A DNA stretch of 64,000 nucleotides from NCBI RefSeq assembly GCF_040253585.1, contig NZ_JBELAU010000008.1, positions 186,001-250,000 of the forward strand, given 5' to 3'. This DNA comes from Emticicia sp040253585. GTDB taxonomy: Bacteria; Bacteroidota; Bacteroidia; Cytophagales; Spirosomataceae. Made by a program: the position numbers and the translations under genes. Under the pieces are notes generated by a model, which worked only from the letters and a program-made list of their open reading frames with translations, did no database searches and was not told the DNA's origin. Shown here in pieces: positions 16,463-25,216 of this stretch; the stretch's first letter is position 1; every line of letters begins with the position of its first letter.

Positions 16463-17917
16463 ATGCGTAAATCACTTTTTATTTTATTAGTTTCATTGAT
16501 ATCTGTAAATTCATATACTCAAAGCATCACGATTAGCCCTGGAACTAATGAAAACCCTGCTATGATAAACACAAGTAATGACTATCAGCGTGGATATAAA
16601 ATCCCGACGATGACTTCGGTTGAAAGGTTGAATTTAGTAAATGCTGTTGATGGACTTATGGTTTTTGACCAAGACCGCAAAAATTTATGTACTTATTATA
16701 CTTCTACTTGGTATTGTGCATCAAATGATGTGATTACCGACCGAAAACCACAAACTGTGTTTGCATCGGATAGTACCGCCGACGATGGTTTTGGCAGAGC
16801 CGTAAGCCTTGATACACCAAATAATCGGGCAGCTGTTGGGGCTTTAAATGCCGAAAACGGCAGCAACACCAATCAAGGTGCGGTGTATCTTTATTCATAC
16901 AGTACTTCATCAAAAACATGGTCGCAGACGCAGAAATTAGTAGCTGCCGACGGACAAGCCAATGATAATTTTGGTAAAAGTGTGATTCTGAAAGGTGACT
17001 ATTTGATTGTTGGGGCTACGGGTTGTAACTCAAACACAGGTGCGGTTTATGTTTTTAAAAGAGTTTCGGGTGTTTGGACTCAAGAAGCAAAAATAATTCC
17101 ATCGGATGCCTCCACAGGCGATTTGTTTGGAAGTTCGATTGATTTTCTGTTGAATACAGCCGTTACGCCTAATGTTCCGATGGTTATTGCGTCTTCTCCT
17201 GGCGATGACCTTGTTTCGCCGAGCGTAGCGGGTATTGGTTCTTTTTATGTCTATACCTATAATTCTACTACGTTTTGGACACTTTTTCAGAAAATAATGG
17301 AAAGTAGCGGGCAAAGTAACGAAGGCTCAAGTATGGTTGTTAGATTTAAAGATGCCTCTACAATTCTTTCAGGCAAGAGAAATTTTGATATTTCGCCTAA
17401 TATTAATAATGGTAAAATACAGATGTATAGAAATACAAGTTCGAGTTTTGCATTGGTACAAACAATAAATGGCGGTGATTTAGCTTATTTAGGTCAAAAT
17501 ATTGAAATCAGTGGAAATTTAGTGCTTGTTGGTGGGCAAAACAATAACCCTGGATTATATGTATATAACACCACAACCAATCTATTGAGTACTTCGGTTA
17601 ATCCAATCGTAACGGCACGCTATGACATTTATTTTGGAGTTTCCGTAGCAATTGATGACGACAAAATTTTAGTACTTGATACCTATGAAAAATTTGGTGA
17701 ATTTTTTAAGGTTACAACTTCTGGCACAAACAGCACCGATGTATCTTTCCAAACGATAGGTTTACCTAATTTTCGTACCCATTTGTATGGAAATGCCCGT
17801 ATTTCCACTATAAATAATGGTTTATATTTGATTGGAGAAGCCGACGACCTTTGTTTTACAAGCTCATGCAAAAGAGCTGGCAGGGTGATTTTTGGAGAAT
17901 ATAACCATAGTTTTTAA
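16463..17917 (+). CDS. Secreted FG-GAP-like beta-propeller protein
   Basis: 484 residues. Signal peptide ends near residue 19 (VNSYTQ). A short N-terminal module (DYQRGYKIPTMTSVERLNL, then GLMVFDQD and a WYCAS end) is common in Bacteroidota tail-like surface proteins. The rest is a beta propeller with FG-GAP-type blades: ADDGFGRAVSL, NDNFGKSVILKGDYLIVGA and TGDLFGSSIDF recur with GAVYVF strands. FG-GAP blades, known from integrin alpha chains, usually bind Ca or protein or glycan ligands. No C-terminal sorting domain is recognised. It is the last gene of the operon, 20 bases after the 1542-residue gene and immediately before a strong terminator, so the operon probably ends here. Confidence 0.75.
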   Translation: MRKSLFILLVSLISVNSYTQSITISPGTNENPAMINTSNDYQRGYKIPTMTSVERLNLVNAVDGLMVFDQDRKNLCTYYTSTWYCASNDVITDRKPQTVFASDSTADDGFGRAVSLDTPNNRAAVGALNAENGSNTNQGAVYLYSYSTSSKTWSQTQKLVAADGQANDNFGKSVILKGDYLIVGATGCNSNTGAVYVFKRVSGVWTQEAKIIPSDASTGDLFGSSIDFLLNTAVTPNVPMVIASSPGDDLVSPSVAGIGSFYVYTYNSTTFWTLFQKIMESSGQSNEGSSMVVRFKDASTILSGKRNFDISPNINNGKIQMYRNTSSSFALVQTINGGDLAYLGQNIEISGNLVLVGGQNNNPGLYVYNTTTNLLSTSVNPIVTARYDIYFGVSVAIDDDKILVLDTYEKFGEFFKVTTSGTNSTDVSFQTIGLPNFRTHLYGNARISTINNGLYLIGEADDLCFTSSCKRAGRVIFGEYNHSF

Positions 17918-17919
17918 TA

Positions 17920-17956
17920 AAAAAGTCCATCTCTGAAATACAGAGATGGACTTTTT
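17920..17956. terminator. Bidirectional terminator ending the surface-protein operon
   Basis: A perfect 16-bp stem (17920-17935 with 17941-17956) includes an A run on the left and a T run on the right, with a 5-base loop. It lies between the convergent FG-GAP and M61 peptidase stops and serves both. Confidence 0.85.
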
Positions 17957-17978
17957 GCTGTATTTTTTTGTAGAAAAA

Positions 17979-19850
17979 TCAAGGTTTCAACCAAGCATTT
18001 CTCAACTTCAATTGTTCAGCCGTTGGATTTTCGGTCAATCGCAAAACATTTTTTTGTTTGGTTTCTACCAAAATTGCTGGAGCAGAAAGTTTTATGATTT
18101 CTTCTTTGCCTTCGGCATTTTTGCGAGCTACCTCAACGGTTACGGTATCACCTTCTTTAGTTTTAGTACCAAATTCACTCATAATTGACTGAATCTTCAT
18201 CATTTCCATAGCTTCGCCATTGACCGAAACCAATTCATCGTTGGCTTTATAGCCCATTTGTTTGCCAAAATCATTTACTTTATCAATACTCGAAACTTTC
18301 AAACGATTCGTAGCTTGATTAAAGCCAATCGATATTCCCCCCAAACTTGCTTGTTTTACCGTTGCCTCTGGCAAATAATCTATGCCTACGCTTTGTAAGA
18401 TTTCAGCCAACGGAAGTGGGTCTTTTCCTTCTACATAAGTAGCAAAAAACTGACGAATTTCTGGGTAAGTCAAAGCCGTAATTTTATCAAATAATTCATC
18501 GTCTTTGAAAGACTGCTCTTTGCCATAAGTCTTCGATAAATCTTGCATAAGATTTTGTGTACCATATTTTCCACCCGAAAGCTGGCGAAGTTTAATATCC
18601 AAGCACACTCCAATCAATGCACCTTTGTTATACACATTCATGTATTGATTTTTATATTTATCCAATACATTAGCACTCATTTCAGTAAACGGCAAATTAT
18701 CTTTCATGCTTTTCATGGTCGAGATTTTCTGACGAAGCATATCCAAATATTTTGGCAACGTGATGAGGTTATATTTTGCCTGCATGTGTCCAGCTGCATA
18801 TTCTGTTAGACCTTCGTACATCCAAAGGTGTTTCGACATTTTCGGGTCGTTATAATCGAAATTACCGATTTCTTCTGAGTGAATATTAAGCGGTGTTACG
18901 ATATGAAAAAACTCGTGCGAAGCCACATCTTTTACCGTCTGCGAAAGTGCCTCCGAAGTAGCTTCTGGCAAATAGTAGAATGATGAATAAGAATGCTCCA
19001 AAGCTCCATAACTTGTTAAGTTCGGGTTATCGGATAACACAATCAAAAACGCATATTTTTTGATTGGAAGTTTTCCACCCAAATACTCTTTTTGTGCTTC
19101 AAGCAATGTGTTTACGTTGGCAGCAATTTCTTTAGAAGTAGCTTTTTTATTTGGTGAAAATACCGAAACCAAAATATCAGCACCACCGATTTTCAGCACC
19201 GTTGTGTCGGGTTGTGTGTAAAGAATCGGAGCATCAACCAAATCCATGTAGTTATTCATCTCAAACACATCAGTGGTAGCTGTGCTACTTTTTGCCACCA
19301 TCGAAGTTGCTCCATAAAAACCGCTTGGTTTCGTGAAAGTCACCTGATACGGCACTTGTTTCATGCCATCGAAATAGCCAAAGAAACAATGCGTATTGAT
19401 AGAAAACTCCTTACCAGCTACAATATCCGAACCTGTTGGCTCGAAAATCTTCGTGCCTTTTATCTCAGGCGAATCCCACGTATCATCTATTTTGTAGCTG
19501 ATTTTATGGAGTTTCTTAGCATCTTTAATCGTGTAGCTATTTACATCTAATTTGTTGGTAATAAGGTGATTACCTTTCGAGTCGAAGGCTTTAAAATCAG
19601 ATAAATAACGGCCATAATCATCGGTCGAATAAGTACCAGGAACCGTCTTTGGCAAACGGAAAGTTATTTCATCAGTCGTGATTTTTGGACTAATCAATGT
19701 TACTTCCAGTTTATCGTTTTCTACTTTGGTCAAATCAACTGAATATTGGTACGTAGAACCATTAGAAGATTGTGAGGAGTTGACGACAGCATTTTTGGTA
19801 CAGCTCGCCATGAGCAAACCAAAGGTCAGAACCATCAGAGCTTTTTGCAT
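17979..19850 (-). CDS. M61-family metallopeptidase lipoprotein with PDZ domain
   Basis: 623 residues. A lipobox (LLMASC, Cys17) indicates anchoring in the periplasm or on the surface. The peptidase domain contains the zinc motif HEFFH at 312-316 and the downstream WMYEGLTEY, supplying the third ligand glutamate. The N-terminal beta domain (about 35-230) and C-terminal PDZ-like domain (about 490-590, with GGISIGFNQ and ANDELVSVNGEAM) are the normal M61 layout, and the length is typical. Family members are glycyl aminopeptidases; PDZ domains usually aid substrate recognition. A TAATTTTG at 19884-19891 on the minus strand is a possible -7 element with a poor -33. Its downstream terminator is shared with the surface-protein operon. 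Confidence 0.9.
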   Translation of the reverse strand: MQKALMVLTFGLLMASCTKNAVVNSSQSSNGSTYQYSVDLTKVENDKLEVTLISPKITTDEITFRLPKTVPGTYSTDDYGRYLSDFKAFDSKGNHLITNKLDVNSYTIKDAKKLHKISYKIDDTWDSPEIKGTKIFEPTGSDIVAGKEFSINTHCFFGYFDGMKQVPYQVTFTKPSGFYGATSMVAKSSTATTDVFEMNNYMDLVDAPILYTQPDTTVLKIGGADILVSVFSPNKKATSKEIAANVNTLLEAQKEYLGGKLPIKKYAFLIVLSDNPNLTSYGALEHSYSSFYYLPEATSEALSQTVKDVASHEFFHIVTPLNIHSEEIGNFDYNDPKMSKHLWMYEGLTEYAAGHMQAKYNLITLPKYLDMLRQKISTMKSMKDNLPFTEMSANVLDKYKNQYMNVYNKGALIGVCLDIKLRQLSGGKYGTQNLMQDLSKTYGKEQSFKDDELFDKITALTYPEIRQFFATYVEGKDPLPLAEILQSVGIDYLPEATVKQASLGGISIGFNQATNRLKVSSIDKVNDFGKQMGYKANDELVSVNGEAMEMMKIQSIMSEFGTKTKEGDTVTVEVARKNAEGKEEIIKLSAPAILVETKQKNVLRLTENPTAEQLKLRNAWLKP

Positions 19851-20294
19851 AGGTTATCTATTTTAGATTTTTTGAAAATTTTACAAAATTAACCAAATTC
19901 TTTTCTGAAAACCATAGAATTTCATGAGCAAGCCAAATAGCGGATAAAGGGTCGAAAACAGCTATAAACTGCCATTTAAGTATTTTTTTATGAGTATTTC
20001 GCCGTTTTTCTTCATGAAAAATACTCATTTACAAATTCATCCCACTACGAAACAGTAAAAATACTTACAAGTTTTTTCAATTAATTTTCCATTAAAAAAT
20101 CTCGCCCAAAACCTTAAAACAGTACTTTCTTTGGCTACTCAGATTAAAGACAAATAATTTGTTTGTTGGTAATATAATTTTACAAATAATAAGTTTGAAT
20201 TATTAAATAATTTTAAAATATTATTTGCATTCCCGTGGCTTCAGTATTAGATTTTGTTAGTTGATTTTTCAATTAAACAAACTAAATAAGCCCT
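19851..20294. other. Divergent region between M61 peptidase and SusC
   Basis: 444 AT-rich bases without a gene. It holds a possible -7 element for the peptidase (19884-19891, minus), a 10-bp inverted repeat (19990-19999 with 20019-20028, 19-base loop) that may be a regulatory site, and the SusC promoter candidate at 20166-20197. Confidence 0.45.
20166..20197 (+). promoter_or_regulatory. Promoter of the SusC/SusD operon
   Basis: TTG (20166-20168), a 21-base spacer and TAAGTTTG (20190-20197) match the Bacteroidota consensus. The start would be near 20204, giving a leader of about 90 bases before the SusC ATG. A second TTTG at 20162-20165 lies just upstream. Confidence 0.4.
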
Positions 20295-23200
20295 ATGAAG
20301 TCATTTTTACTCATTTTTCTGTTAGGTTGCTCGGTGCTGACTACCTACGGACAAACCCGAAAAATTACGGGAAAAGTCACCGATGCTGACAACAATTCTG
20401 CTCTACCTGGCGTAAACATTTTGCTAAAAGGCACAAAAGTTGGTGTTAACACAGATACAGATGGCAATTTCTCAATGAATGTTCCTACTACTGGCGGAAC
20501 ATTGGTGGTTTCGTTTATTGGTATGACTACACAAGAAATTACGATTGGAAATCAAAGTACTATTGATGTAAAACTTAAAAGTGAAACCCAACTTTTGATG
20601 GAGGTTTCAGTAACTGCTCTTGGTTTTGAACAAAACAAAGATGTACAGGGAGCAACTTCCTCAAAAGTATCGGGCGTGGCTTTGGCCCGAACTGGCGAAA
20701 CGGGCGTAATTAATGGGCTTGCTGGCAGAGCATCGGGCTTGCAAGTTTCTCGTTCGTCGGGCGACCCTGGTGCTGGTTCGTACATCCAAATACGTGGTCA
20801 AAGTACCATCACGGGCGATAATCAACCGCTCATTATTATAGATGGCGTTCCGATGAGCAATAGTAGCATCGGAGAGTCGGCAGGTGGTGTGCGTCAGCAA
20901 TCTCGCCTCAATGACCTTAATCCAAATGACATTGCCGATGTACAAGTGCTTAAAGGTGCGGCAGCAGCTTCGTTGTGGGGGTCGAGAGCGGCCAACGGTG
21001 TAATGGTGATTACGACAAAAAAAGGCCGTAATAGCTCGAAACCAGATATTTCATTTAGCTCGTCGGTTTCGTTCGATAAAGTAAATGTTCTTCATCCACT
21101 TCAAACTAAATACGGTCAAGGCATCAACGGCGTTTTTAGTCCGACTTCTTCTACGTCATGGGGCGATAAAATAGAAACTCGCTCAGGTGCTGCCGACGAA
21201 TTTAATACGACTGGACAATTTTTTCAAGCCGAAGATGGCACTAAATATTACCCAATTGCCAAGAAAAACTCTAAAGAAATCTTCAACGATGCAAGAGTTG
21301 ACCAAGTATTTAGAACGGGCTTTTTTGCCGATAATAATTTGAGTATCAGCGGTGGTAATGAACAAAGCACTTATTACATGAGTCTCGGAGATTTGAATCA
21401 AAAAGGTATCATCCGTGGGCAAAGCGATTACCACAGAAGTACATTTAGACTCAATGCTGACCGCAAGTTTGGCAATATGCTTTCGGTTTCGACCAAAACT
21501 TCTTACGTAAAGTCAACCTCGAATCGTATTCAAACTGGCTCGAATGTGAATGGTTTATACTTGGGTATGGTACGAACTCCACCCGATTTTGACGACAGCG
21601 ATTATAAAGGATTTTATTATTCATCACCTACGGCTGCACCAATTCCACGTCAGCGTTCGTATCGTCGTTATTTGGGTAACGATAATCCTATTTACGATTC
21701 GCCTCTTTGGGTAATCAATGAATTGGAAAATCCGACAATAGTTAACCGTTTCATTACAGCTTCCGAAATCAACTTCAAACCAACCAAATGGATTGAATTA
21801 AAAGCACGAGGCGGTGTAGATTCTTATACCGATGAACGTAAATCTTATTTCCCAGTTGGTTCGGCAGGTGGAGCATACACGGGTAGCTATCAAGAAGAAG
21901 AACTCAAAGAAACGGAACTAAATTTCGATTTAATTGCTCGTGTGGTAAAAGATATTACGCCTAAAATTGCAGGAACCTACATTGTTGGTTGGAACGTAAA
22001 TAACCGTGATTACTTAAATTTAGGGTATTCGATGGTAAATTTCTTGATACCCAATGGCCCGAAAGATGCCAGCAATGCAACGGCCGTAAACCGCACACCT
22101 TTCGATACCGAGCAGCGTATCCGAACAGCTCGTCTTTATGCTACAACGAACTTTGGTTTCTACGACCAAATGTTTCTTAATTTAGGTATTGCTGCCGAAT
22201 CTGGCTCTCCGTTTGGCGAAAAAACTGACCGTACTTTCTACTATCCTTCGGCCGATTTAGCTTGGCAATTCACCAAATTAGAGGCATTAAAAGGCTTAAA
22301 ATGGCTAAGTTTTGGTAAACTTCGTGGAGGTTACGGCATTGTGGGGGTTCAGCCACAACCTTACCGTACCTCAACTGACTTCGTTACTGCCGAATTCACG
22401 GGTGGTTGGGGCGGTACTGCCAGTGGTGTAGCTTACGGAAACGGTGCGTTCGTACAATCTTCTCAGCAAGGAGATGCTCTTTTACGTCCCGAACGCAAGA
22501 CCGAATGGGAAATCGGAACAGATTTACGCTTTTTCTCAAACAAACTTTCGGTAAATTATACTTACTACCAAAATACAATCAAAGATTTATTGCTTGAAGT
22601 GGCCGCTTCGCCATCGACAGGTTTTACGAGCCGCTATACCAACGCAGGTACGATGTCGAACAAAGGTTGGGAATCGGAAATTACGGCCGATGTTTTCCAA
22701 AACAATGACCTAAATATTCAATTGATTGGAAATATTAGTCAGAACAAAAACCGTGTAGAAGACTTAGCAGGAACTGACCAAATCGTGTTGGGTGGTTTTA
22801 GCACACTCACAAGTTCGGTGGCCAAAGTAGGCTATTCATTATCAGCACTTTATGGCGGAACTTACCTTCGCAAAGCCGATGGAAGTTTAGACCTTAACGC
22901 CAATGGTTTTCCGCAATTGGCTCCAACTTATGGCGTAATTGGCGACCCAAATCCGAAATATCGTGCGGGTTTTGGCACAAATATCAATTATAAAAATTTC
23001 TCACTAAATGTTTTGTTTGAAACCTTCCAAGGCTCGCAGTTTGCTCCAAATACACAATCGGTTATGTATAATTTTGGAACACACGCCGATGTGGGCAATG
23101 AAGTAACGATTCCTGCGGGTGGTTTGAAAAACTATGATGGCAAAACCATAGAAAGCGGACAAACCGTGCGTGGAAATATTAGAGATTTCGGTGCTGGGCC

Positions 23201-23522
23201 AGTATTGCTCGACCAAGCGTGGTACACTACTCTGGGGCAAGGTTTCAGTGCTTTGCAAGAACAATTTATTGTGGATGGAAGCTGGACTCGTCTGCGTGAA
23301 GCTACCCTTTCTTATAATTGGAAAAGCAGTTGGTTGAAAGAAAAATTAAAGTTAGGAAACATAAGTTTATCGGCAACAGGCCGTAATTTATTCTTGTGGA
23401 CAAAAGTGGTGGGTATTGACCCCGAAACTTCGCTCAATGGGACAGGAAATGGCCGTGGGCAAGATTACTTCAATAATCCAGGTTCTAAATCGGTGGTTTT
23501 CTCAGTAAGAATCAATTATTGA
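20295..23522 (+). CDS. SusC/RagA-family TonB-linked outer-membrane transporter
   Basis: 1075 residues. Signal peptide ends near residue 20 (TTYGQ). A carboxypeptidase-regulatory-like domain follows (ITGKVTDADNNSALPGVNIL to about 100), then the TonB plug (about 115-240) with the SusC signature region SLWGSRAANGVMVITTKKG. The 22-strand barrel ends in an aromatic-rich strand (VVFSVRINY). SusC proteins import oligosaccharides, peptides or other large nutrients through the outer membrane, energised by TonB, with SusD as a lid. The SusD gene is 33 bases downstream, confirming the pair. No glycoside hydrolase lies nearby. The next gene is an amidohydrolase, so the substrate may be peptide-like or amide-containing rather than a glycan. 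That is inference from position. Confidence 0.95.
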   Translation: MKSFLLIFLLGCSVLTTYGQTRKITGKVTDADNNSALPGVNILLKGTKVGVNTDTDGNFSMNVPTTGGTLVVSFIGMTTQEITIGNQSTIDVKLKSETQLLMEVSVTALGFEQNKDVQGATSSKVSGVALARTGETGVINGLAGRASGLQVSRSSGDPGAGSYIQIRGQSTITGDNQPLIIIDGVPMSNSSIGESAGGVRQQSRLNDLNPNDIADVQVLKGAAAASLWGSRAANGVMVITTKKGRNSSKPDISFSSSVSFDKVNVLHPLQTKYGQGINGVFSPTSSTSWGDKIETRSGAADEFNTTGQFFQAEDGTKYYPIAKKNSKEIFNDARVDQVFRTGFFADNNLSISGGNEQSTYYMSLGDLNQKGIIRGQSDYHRSTFRLNADRKFGNMLSVSTKTSYVKSTSNRIQTGSNVNGLYLGMVRTPPDFDDSDYKGFYYSSPTAAPIPRQRSYRRYLGNDNPIYDSPLWVINELENPTIVNRFITASEINFKPTKWIELKARGGVDSYTDERKSYFPVGSAGGAYTGSYQEEELKETELNFDLIARVVKDITPKIAGTYIVGWNVNNRDYLNLGYSMVNFLIPNGPKDASNATAVNRTPFDTEQRIRTARLYATTNFGFYDQMFLNLGIAAESGSPFGEKTDRTFYYPSADLAWQFTKLEALKGLKWLSFGKLRGGYGIVGVQPQPYRTSTDFVTAEFTGGWGGTASGVAYGNGAFVQSSQQGDALLRPERKTEWEIGTDLRFFSNKLSVNYTYYQNTIKDLLLEVAASPSTGFTSRYTNAGTMSNKGWESEITADVFQNNDLNIQLIGNISQNKNRVEDLAGTDQIVLGGFSTLTSSVAKVGYSLSALYGGTYLRKADGSLDLNANGFPQLAPTYGVIGDPNPKYRAGFGTNINYKNFSLNVLFETFQGSQFAPNTQSVMYNFGTHADVGNEVTIPAGGLKNYDGKTIESGQTVRGNIRDFGAGPVLLDQAWYTTLGQGFSALQEQFIVDGSWTRLREATLSYNWKSSWLKEKLKLGNISLSATGRNLFLWTKVVGIDPETSLNGTGNGRGQDYFNNPGSKSVVFSVRINY

Positions 23523-23555
23523 TAGACGATTTTTAAACTTTTAATTCGACAAAAA

Positions 23556-25019
23556 ATGAAAAAATATATTTCTTTACTGGCACTTTCTTTTACCCTGACA
23601 TTCACAGGATGTGAATCGTTGGTAAGCGACCTCAACGACGATTTGAATAACCCAACAGATGCCCCTGCCGAGCTGATGTTTACGGGCATTGAGCTTGCAG
23701 CCGCATCAGTACACGAAGGTTACAACTCCTTGTTATCAAGTATTTGGTCGGGATATTATATCGGCTACGATCGCCAATGGGCTGATTTTCAGGTATATAA
23801 CGTGGCGGGTTCGTACTTCGATGGTATGTGGAGCAGTAGTTATTACGGCATTCATCGCAATGCCCGCATTATCTTGGAGAAAATCGAACCACAAGGTTTG
23901 AAAGTAATGGCGGGCATGACAAAAGTCTTGATGGCTCATAATATTGGTACAATGACTGCCCTCTACGGCGATATTCCATACACGCAAGCGGCACAGTTAG
24001 AAACCTATCCTAATGCCAAATATGACTCACAAGCCGAAATCTATGCCAGTATGCAAAAACTATTAGATGAGGCAATTGTTGACCTCGAAACTGGTGTTGG
24101 TATTCCGAGAGCAGGAACGGATATTTTGTTGGGTGGCGACCCAAAAAAGTGGATTGAAGTGGCCTACACTTTAAAAGCACGTTTTTATACCGATACTAAA
24201 GAATATGCCTTAGCAGCTACCGCAGCAGCCAAAGGCGTAAGTAGAGCAGCCAATTCGATGTATTTTCCGCATGGAACTATCTTGAATCAAAACCAGAATT
24301 TTATTTATAACTTCTTGGCAGTAAGCCGTATTGGCGATGCCGCCGCCGTTACGAAAACAGGTGAGGCTTCTCAATTATTAAAACTCATTGACCCAACGCT
24401 CACAAGTTCGTACCGTGGAAACGCCAAAACCGATGAAACTGCTCGTTTTAATTTTTACTATCTTCGTCAAGGTGTAAATGTGGCCAATCGTGTTGAGCCA
24501 AATACCATCAAGCGTGCTACCCAAGTTGGTTTTATGAGTGTTGATGCCTCGTTTCCATTGGTTACTTTCCAAGAAAACAAACTCACACAAGCTGAAATGG
24601 CCATACGTGCAGGAAGTTTTGCTGATGGGTTAAAGTTTTTGAATGAATACCGTGCCTTTATGAATTCGGGTGGTGGATATATCAATCCGACAACGGCCAC
24701 TAACTTCACTTTCAAATATTTACCGTACGAAGATGCAGATTTTGTAAGTGGTGGCATGGAAAACAAAGATAATATCGCTAAAAACGATGCTTTATTGCGT
24801 GAAATATTAGAAGAAAGATACGTAACTTTCTACTGCCAAACCATTGGCTGGAATGATGAACGCCGAAATAGAAATAGTGCTGTTGGCGTAAAAATAACAC
24901 CAAGCACAGGCACACGATTACCGTGGAGATTTATTTATTCTCAAAACGAAATCAACGGAAATCCGCTTGCACCAAAGCCTGTCCCAGGTGTTTTTGATAC
25001 CATGACGATTTATAAATAA
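23556..25019 (+). CDS. SusD/RagB-like nutrient-binding lipoprotein
   Basis: 487 residues. Lipobox FTGC places the lipidated cysteine at residue 19. The all-helical SusD fold is seen in TPR-like segments such as YYGIHRNARIILEKIE, MTALYGDIPYTQA and WIEVAYTLKARFYTDTKEYA. The C-terminus has the usual REILEERYVTFYCQTIGWNDERR region. It appears closer to the nutrient-binding SusD-like group with an N-terminal PTDAPAELMFTG segment than to starch-binding SusD. It covers the SusC barrel from outside and binds substrate. It is co-transcribed with SusC. A 13-bp hairpin lies 49 bases after the stop, and the amidohydrolase gene begins 198 bases downstream. Confidence 0.92.
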   Translation: MKKYISLLALSFTLTFTGCESLVSDLNDDLNNPTDAPAELMFTGIELAAASVHEGYNSLLSSIWSGYYIGYDRQWADFQVYNVAGSYFDGMWSSSYYGIHRNARIILEKIEPQGLKVMAGMTKVLMAHNIGTMTALYGDIPYTQAAQLETYPNAKYDSQAEIYASMQKLLDEAIVDLETGVGIPRAGTDILLGGDPKKWIEVAYTLKARFYTDTKEYALAATAAAKGVSRAANSMYFPHGTILNQNQNFIYNFLAVSRIGDAAAVTKTGEASQLLKLIDPTLTSSYRGNAKTDETARFNFYYLRQGVNVANRVEPNTIKRATQVGFMSVDASFPLVTFQENKLTQAEMAIRAGSFADGLKFLNEYRAFMNSGGGYINPTTATNFTFKYLPYEDADFVSGGMENKDNIAKNDALLREILEERYVTFYCQTIGWNDERRNRNSAVGVKITPSTGTRLPWRFIYSQNEINGNPLAPKPVPGVFDTMTIYK

Positions 25020-25067
25020 TTGTGCTTAAGAATTTAGGTACTTAATTCCCATATTACGCAGAAGCCG

Positions 25068-25097
25068 ATTTCCCCTCCTTGAAAAAGGAGGGGAAAT
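25068..25097. terminator. Hairpin after SusD
   Basis: A perfect 13-bp stem (25068-25080 with 25085-25097) has a GAAA loop, and the arms are C-rich and G-rich (TTTCCCCTCC). It may terminate the SusCD transcript partially. Its CCCCTCC/GGAGGGG arms resemble other C-rich inverted repeats in the window, so it may also be a dispersed repeat. Confidence 0.5.
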
Positions 25098-25216
25098 TAA
25101 TACGAATTACATCTGTGTTGTTATTCTTTGCAATAGGACAACTATTTGCTGTGGGATAATAAATAATTACTTAACCATTCTTAATTATCACTCTCTTACC
25201 TAAACCCTACCTAAAA

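Noticed and set aside
9499..17917. Type IX secretion C-terminal domain on all four surface proteins
   Set aside because: Only the 1542-residue protein shows a GCX-type end; I found no standard T9SS sorting domain in the other three.
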